Origin: Tetrapyrgos nigripes
Lineage: Eukaryota; Basidiomycota; Agaricomycetes; Agaricales; Campanellaceae
Reading direction: 5' to 3'
DNA: 64,000 bases
NCBI GenBank assembly: GCA_013368315.1
Contig: JAACJM010000190.1
Span: forward strand, 1-64,000
The notes under the pieces were generated by a model. That model had not been told where the DNA came from. It worked only from the letters and a program-made list of their open reading frames with translations, and did not search any database. Within the stretch, counting starts at the first letter, position 1. Every line of letters begins with the position of its first letter. A program made the translations under genes and the position numbers. Of the stretch, positions 58,140-64,000 are shown piece after piece.

Positions 58140-59595
58140 TTACTTTTCCTCTATAGCATCTATAACCCTCTGAATCTTGCCATCTAGCATACCCAGTTCA
58201 ACCACAGATTCCGCAACATGAGCCAATGCACAGTACAAGGCCTCAGTCCCCTTCTTCCCCTTCTTTACCAGCTTATTCACATACTCCAGTCTTGTCTCAG
58301 GCGCCCTGGGCTGTAGCAACATATTCAAAATACCATCCCACTTCTCCCACACCTTGGAGCCAGACATATCCAGTCCCCAATTGCCTTCCTGGTAGCATGA
58401 CATGGCAATTGGATCACCATCCTTGCCCTCTTCCAGTGTTGAAGGCAGAGTCAAGATTAGGGTTCAGAGACAAAGGAGCTCTGATGTCCAGTTTGGAGGA
58501 AGAGGTAGTTGACCAGAGGCAGAGGTTGACTGCTGAGGAGTGGGCTGAGGGGTGTCGGATTGGACAGGAGTGGGAATGGGATCTGCTTGCTTAGCCAAAG
58601 AAGGACCGGTGGCAGCGGAAGATGATGCAACAGCCAAAGAGGATGTGGCCGCTGTCTTTGCCTTAGCAAGTGCCCAAGTGGTCTTGGGCTGGCCTCCTGC
58701 TCCTTGAGCCTTGGTTTCTTGCCACATCTCTCCTTCTCCTTCTCCTTCTCCTTCAGGACCCTCAACTTGGCCTCAACATTGGCCTTTGTATACTCAATCT
58801 TGCTCATATCTTTCAGCTCCTTCATTTTCTTCCTCCTGTCTGAAGGGACATCGCCTCTGACATTGCCGCTACCCAGGACTTGGAAAGTGTGGGGGTGGAG
58901 GGAGGAGTGGCTACCTCTTCCTCATCCTCATCCTCATCCTCTTCTTCTTTCTCACTCTCCTCATCACCCTTGAACTCCTCTTCATCCTCTTCCTCCTCCT
59001 CACTGCTTTCCACCCTTTTGCGCTTCTGATATTTCTTTGATGCCAGAGCCTTGGAGGTGGATTTCTTGACTGACTTCCTCTTTTTCTTCCTTGAAGATGG
59101 GCCCAGCTGATCATCATCATCAGCAGTCTGAGTGGAGGTGGTGAAAGGGACGATAACCTTGGCCTCTGCTGGGTTCTTGAGGACTAGGTGGGAGTACTCT
59201 GGAGGGGTGGCATCAAGACCTGAAATCCAGGGTAAGTCTCTGAAACACAAAGCCTCGCTATACCAGAAACTCACCTCTCTCCAACTGAATGCATGCTTTG
59301 GTGAACTCTGCAAAGGATTTGCAGTGGAGCATCTTGAAACCTACTGGATCCCATTCATGGAATCGCTGTCCATTCTCACTGGGTGTACTACCAACTTGGA
59401 CACTTTTGTATACATAGTGCAAAAAATCAGACTTTTGTAAAAGTCATTGACACAAGTACTCACCTGCAGCTGAATAAAGCATTTTCATCAGAAGTGCCTA
59501 TAGGCTGTCCCATTGCGACCAGAGAGATGTTGGTGGCCGTCGCCTTGGAATAAGCTGCCAGAACCCCAATGCAGCATCTCAGCCATTTGCTCTCA
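58140..59595 (-). CDS. Middle exons of Agaricomycete-specific large gene (frames uncertain)
   Basis: Pieces on minus: 59595-59463 (ESKWLRCCIGVLAAYSKATA, donor GTGAGT), about 59405-59275 (GSTPSENGQRFHEWDPVGFK), acceptor at 59238, 59237-58822 (DLPWISGLDATPPEYSHLV, then a Lys-rich and Glu/Asp-rich tract), 58825-58460 (KDMSKIEYTKANVEAKLRVL) and 58454-58140 (KVWEKWDGILNMLL, donor GTAAGT). The order of motifs matches my memory of large Agaricomycete hypothetical proteins. Frame shifts near 58830 and 58700 and a problematic junction before 59595 mean it is either a pseudogene or has base-level errors. An intronic palindrome sits at 59431. Confidence 0.5.
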
Positions 59596-59655
59596 TCACC
59601 TATAACCAAGTCAATAAGTCAAATCTAATACAAAAACTAGTACAAGAAGACTTAC

Positions 59656-60911
59656 TCCTGTAGAAGGTCCTGATTGTCAGTAGAGAAGAGATCAGACCCC
59701 TTCAAATTGTTCCAAGACTCCTTTTCTGCAGCATAGGCCTCCTCTCCCCTCTTCTTGATGAGCTCTTGGACCTCCTCGTCCTCCTGCTCATAAAGCTCCT
59801 TGGTGATTTCTCCGTGCCAGCTGATGTACTGGGGGTCCTCCATATCCCACTTGCCGTATTTCTCCTTGTAGGCCTCCAGATTTTCTTGGCAAATTGAGGG
59901 TCGTTCTGGTATATCCTGAATGCTGGTTTGTGACCAGGGGCAGGACCCACTGCCTGGGTCTGGAGAGAGGTTGCAAAGTTCAACCCGGCACTCTTCCTGG
60001 TGCCTTTTTCCTTTGTTGACTGATTGGAGAACCAGGTTTTGAGTTGCTGCCAAGAAAGATGTAAGTAAAGCTTTTATAAAAGGAGGGAGGGATTTCAAAA
60101 ATCAAGGGGAGCTCAATGACTTTTACAAAAGTGAATTCTGAACTAAAGCCAGACCTGTAGCTTTTGCAAAAGGAAAGGAGAGGAATTGGAAAAGCATAAG
60201 ACTTACCTGAATAGTAGCAGCCCTTGCCAGGAGGGTGTTCTCCTCCTCAGTCCTCTGCAGACGGCCACGCTTGCTCTTCTTCTTCTTTGACATCTCTCCC
60301 TCCAATTGTGAATCTTCTTCTGACTCAGAACCTGACCCGGATTCTTCTCCCTCCTTCTCCTTCTCCTTTTGCTTCCCTTTTGCTTTCCCCTTTCCATCGC
60401 TGTTCTTCTTGCCAGCATCTTCTCTTTCCTCCACCTCCTCTTCTGCCTCCCTCTCTGCTCTCGCCTCCTGGCCTTCATTGCCCTTCTCTGCTTGCTCTTC
60501 TCTGCCTTTCTTGCCAGTAGTGGACTCACCACTGCCAGTTGCATCTCTTGGTAGAGCGATTGGCTCAGTGGAGGTGAGATCTGCATTTTCGTCCCTCTTC
60601 TCCCCTTCTCCAGGTCCCTTTCCTCCCTTTCCCTCTCCCTTGGCCCCTTCTTCACCTTCTTGCCCCTCGGCTGGCTCTTCCTCTTCTTCATCAACCACGT
60701 CAGCTTTCTCTGACTTCTTGATGCGATTGAGTTTGTACTTTTCAAGAATCATGTTGACCTGCTCACAATCTGCCTTGGTCAGGTTGCTGGGGTACTTCGT
60801 GTACCAGTGGCCTAGTGGGTTTTGGAGGGGTAAGTCTTTGTGGCAGTGTTGTGCAGGTGAGTGGCAAAAGCAGGTGCACAGAGTTTGGACATGCGTTATG
60901 AAAGAGGTCAC
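59656..60911 (-). CDS. First exons of Agaricomycete-specific large gene (unknown function)
   Basis: Exon 60911-60207 starts with ATG and codes for a short Cys/His segment (CTCFCHSPAQHCHKD), then LTKADCEQVNMILEKYKLNR, a long Glu/Lys low-complexity tract and RTEEENTLLARAATIQ, closing on GTAAGT. The next exon starts 60046 after TTGGCAG, phase 0, with QLKTWFSNQSTKEKG, a WF-N motif typical of this family. A one-base shift near 59890 moves the rest (NLEAYKEKYGKWDMED...) to another frame ending at a GTAAGT donor at 59656. Palindromes occur in the intron at about 60118 and 60160. Orientation is divergent from the 2OG-oxygenase gene. Confidence 0.5.
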
Positions 60912-61269
60912 ATGACCCTTGGTTGGACTTGCATTATACTGAATCGTCTTGGAACTGTCTTCAGGCCTCTTGGACTGAAGGTATGTATCTTCTACAACAT
61001 TTTGTTTTTTTATATAAAGGCTGGCTGGGTACCTCCATTCTGTTCTCTATCCCAGGGCACATCTTGTGAGCACCCAAGCCAGCCTTCTTCTTTAAACACT
61101 TCATTTGGCTTTCTTTTGCTGATTTTGACTCTTTCATAGGTAGATGGCTTTAAAACATGCGGTAAGGTACACTATCTTCTTCTTATTCAGTGCTGACACA
61201 TGAATAGACGTGTTCTGGGCATGTATTCGCAGAATGGCAAGGAGCCTATATAGCTGCTCCACCCTTTTT

Positions 61270-62875
61270 TGACCTGGGTTCCATGGTTTTGTCAAGCCAG
61301 CCGGCAGAACCACTCTCTCTTGACAAAATTCAAGATCTCCCACCACTCCAGCCATCTGAGTCAATCTCTGACAATGAGTCTGACTCAGATTCTTCCCTTT
61401 CCAAATGCAGTGAGTCAGAATCTGGTTCAGAATCTGGCTCAGACTCTCTGCCAGCACCATTACCTCTGGCATAAGGAAGCGAAAGACGTGTCAATCTAAG
61501 AAGAAGAGCAGAAAAGAAGGCTACTCAGTGTTCACCTCTCTGGCCCCTGCCACCTCAGCCACCAGTACTTCCAGGGCTCACATTTCCAGAGTGAAGAAAT
61601 GCCAGCTCTCCGACTCTACCTCTTTTCAACTGTCAAAACCTCTGGCGAAGACAGTCATGAAGGATGTGAAGGAAGATCTGAAGACCATGCTGAATGTCAA
61701 GAGGGTTGTGGAGGCCACATCAGGGTATATTGGGACCTCTGCCCCAAAGAATACCAAGGAGTGGACTCTGCAGGAGCTGTGTGGAGACAACGGTTTGGGC
61801 TTCCATCTGGTCACTATTAAAAGGTATGTTTCGACTTTTACAAAAGTATATTCAACTTTTACAGAAGCTGACCTCCTTGCCCTTGCTTTTACAACAGTGA
61901 CAGTCCCCTTCCACTCATTGCTTCTGGGGGTGAACTATTCATGTGTTTGGTACTGCCACCACCCAACTCTAAAGATGGAGACTGGAGTACTACAGTCAAT
62001 ATTCAGGCAATGGAGGCTTTTCAGTGTGAATGCAACCCCAGGCCTCCAGTTGTGAAGAAGTCTAATAAGCGAAGATGGGGAAAGCCAGGGAAGCTGAAAA
62101 CAGGACTGACCTTCAAACCTGAAGAGGTGGACCATTGAAGGGGCACATATCAGATAATGGCTGATGGTATATCTGCAGGGGGTGGTCAAACAGTAGGGGT
62201 CCAGTATTGTAATTGTTGTTACTCTTTCCAATGACTTTTGTAAAAGGTTGCCAAAGAATATACCATTCTCAGAAGACTGCCACTGCTCTCAACCGACTGA
62301 GACATGAGAAATGTTTTATTCAGATGGCTGGCCATGCCTCCTCTGCATTTGCTCATTGGGCCTCTCGACTCTATGAGTATTATGCAGACATAGCAACAAG
62401 ACTCAAAGCGAGCAATCCAGGTCTTGTCTTCAACTTTCAGAACTCTATTTTCATGTGCTGCACTTATAATTTTGGACCCTGCACTGTATCTCTGGAACAC
62501 TTCGACCATCTCAACTATATATCAGGCCTTTGTTCTATCACTTCATTTGGGAACTTTGACTATACTAAGGGTGGTCATCTGGTTTTTGTTGATTTGAAGC
62601 TGGTTGTGGAATTTCCACCCTGCTGGACTTTCCTTATTCCTTCTGCTTTCATTAAACATTGTAACACCTCCATTTCCCCAGAGGAAACTAGATATTCCTT
62701 CACTCAGTATACTGCAGGTGGAATCTTTAGATATGTAGAGGACAGATTTAAGATGAGAACTCAGATGTCTGTAGAGGAGTTGAGAGAGGCTGAAAGAAGG
62801 CAGATGGAAAGGATTAGCTTAGATCTGAACCTGTATTCAACATTAGAAGAACTTAGAAAGACTTACCTTTCTTAA
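61270..62875 (+). CDS. 2OG-Fe(II) dioxygenase-like (JBP/TET-type) protein, lineage-expanded family
   Basis: C-terminal 200 residues (62240-62875) form a double-stranded beta-helix-like domain. The iron ligands H-X-D are seen in EHFDHLN, the distal His in LIPSAFIKHCN and the co-substrate Arg in ETRYSFTQYTAGG. Upstream in frame is RGTYQIMADGISAGGGQ, typical of this mushroom family as I remember it. Members of the JBP/TET superfamily oxidise 5-methylcytosine or thymine in DNA and are expanded with transposons in basidiomycetes; assignment of this subfamily is inferred. N-terminal exons: Ser/Asp/Glu-rich 61283-61470, then 61471-61825 (KRKTCQSKKKS...KEWTLQELCG) and 61940-62190. Introns hold palindromes at 61834 and 62230. 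A TGA at 62136-62138 interrupts the frame before RGTY. Confidence 0.55.
61834..61900. repeat. ACTTTTRYAAAAGT palindromes in an intron of the 2OG gene
   Basis: One exact copy (61834) and two one- or two-mismatch variants (61854, 61886) lie in what reads as an intron between KR (61825) and 61940. Confidence 0.7.
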
Positions 62876-62925
62876 ATACAATTTCCTTTAGTTGAATATT
62901 TGTTGAATGTTCTTGAATACCATTT

Positions 62926-63093
62926 AGGGGCTCTTTGTTAAAAAGTTGAAGATGTCTTTTGTGGTATATTGTGACCATATATAGTAGTAGTATTGGAATG
63001 GGAACAAGTATTCAATGACTTTCTAAGTCCTTCACCACATAGACTTATGACAATTGCTGGCAAAAGACATCAACTTTTTACCAAACAAGCCCT
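62926..63093. repeat. Small MITE-like inverted repeat
   Basis: Arms of about 35 bp, left AGGGGCTCTTTGTTAAAAAG with TTGAAGATGTCTTTTG and right its approximate inverse (63061-63093), surround about 100 bp. It is 50 bp downstream of the 2OG-gene stop. No convincing target duplication. Confidence 0.45.
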
Positions 63094-64000
63094 TACTGTA
63101 CTTGAATGATACTAACAGGGTATACTCATACAGGGCATTCCCCCTCACTCTGTTATCAAACACTATGTAAAACCAGTATGTGTCCAACACCAGTTCAAGG
63201 CTATATGTAAAACTTCTGTAAGATGTGTAACTGGTCATGATCAATTACTTCACTCTTCCCCCACTGATGTATATTTGATCTTTTGTATTCAAATCAAGCA
63301 TGTATTGCATTCTAGATGCCTGAATGCCCTGACTTAAAGTTTGAACTTCTCAAGACATAGGAACCACTGCTGGTGAGCACTTCAAACCATTCACATTCAA
63401 CTGAACCCAGTGGATCATCACTGACTGTTTTCTTCAAGCTTTAGTGTATTGTGTACATTTTACTATGGTATTGAAAGCCACATATATATGCCCTCACACT
63501 GGACTGTATGTTGGGTTGAGTGTCCCTTTGTTCTTAGAAGTTTATGGTGTGGTAACCACTTTTGCAAAAGTCTTCATCCAGGTATGTCAATTCAATGTCA
63601 AACAAGACAAACAGAGGGCACATGTATGTTCAAAACTTAGTTGCCGTCTTCCATCATGTCCCAGCATGATCACATCCTTGGGTGCTCCCCTTTCTTCAAC
63701 ACACAAATTGGATATCATGGCATTGAAGACCAAACATACAAATACTATGTGATCTTCAATGGACCACAAGCTGCAATCTACCATTTCTGTATGTTTCCAA
63801 TGTCAGTTCACATGTCACTACAGAAAGATTGCCTCATCACTTGCCCATGACTTCAAACCCACCCAACCTGACCCCAAAGGCTTCACTGAGGGCCAGGAGG
63901 CCACTATTCTACACAAGTGAAGTGTCAACTGCCAGAACATTCACCAACACCCACCAGAGGAACGAAAACCAATGGTCAGCCCCTTCACAGACTCTGGTGC
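63094..64000. other. Right-edge spacer, no supported gene
   Basis: Short open frames only. One more palindrome variant ACTTTTGCAAAAGT at about 63557. A neighbouring gene may start beyond the window. Confidence 0.5.

Noticed and set aside
60235..60915. 226-codon plus-strand Ser/Pro-rich frame
   Set aside because: Antisense shadow of the Glu/Lys-rich tract in the minus-strand gene at 60911-60207.
56210..63570. The palindrome block as a Polinton or Helitron
   Set aside because: No polymerase, integrase, Rep/helicase or capsid motif and no terminal repeats were found.

Overview
The window looks like an accessory, transposon-rich stretch of a mushroom-forming basidiomycete (Agaricomycetes). Evidence: spliced genes with many 50-90 nt GT..AG introns, a fungal NACHT-ankyrin NLR, chromodomain Ty3/Gypsy elements, a PIF/Harbinger element with a Myb/SANT partner gene, a Tc1/mariner-like element, and two Agaricomycete-type gene families at the right edge. 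I saw no rRNA, tRNA, CRISPR or prokaryote-like operon. Species cannot be named from the sequence.

Layout. 0-0.8 kb: broken C-terminal fragment resembling Agaricomycete caspase-domain proteins. 1.28-4.54 kb: complete PIF/Harbinger transposon (63 bp TIRs, TAA target duplication) with convergent transposase and Myb/SANT genes. 4.5-8.1 kb: no recognisable gene. 8.4-11.8 kb: intact seven-exon NLR gene with 13-14 near-identical ankyrin units. 11.8-14.5 kb: gene-poor, small repeats. 14.53-26.00 kb: Ty3/Gypsy chromovirus A (minus strand, broken), whose gag is interrupted by a 3.8 kb Tc1/mariner-like element (20.98-24.82 kb) that carries a transposase plus an eight-exon second gene. 26-33 kb: gene-poor, repeats and a gypsy LTR fragment. 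33.2-56.0 kb: a nest. A decayed chromovirus A' (plus) has received a young chromovirus B in its 5' LTR (33.58-41.35 kb), a long inverted-repeat element in gag/pro (43.4-46.6 kb) and a different short-LTR gypsy C in its integrase (49.5-55.7 kb, minus). 56.2-63.6 kb: two divergently arranged lineage-specific genes, one with a 2OG-Fe(II) (JBP/TET-like) C-terminal domain, whose introns and spacers are studded with a 14 bp palindrome.

Most notable: chromoviruses A, A' and B share an architecture I do not recognise as described: an ORF before gag, a C-X4-H-X20-23-C-X4-C module at the gag N-terminus, -1 gag/pol overlap at a shared TTTTTGA site, a chromodomain integrase, and (A and B) an extra ORF after pol with two conserved Cys/His fingers. 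A and B also show covarying 10-nt complementarity between the presumed transcript 5' end and the primer-binding site, the signature of Tf1-type self-priming. Much of the damage in B, A' and the mariner partner gene is TGA or C-to-T type, several at CpG, suggesting methylation-linked decay.
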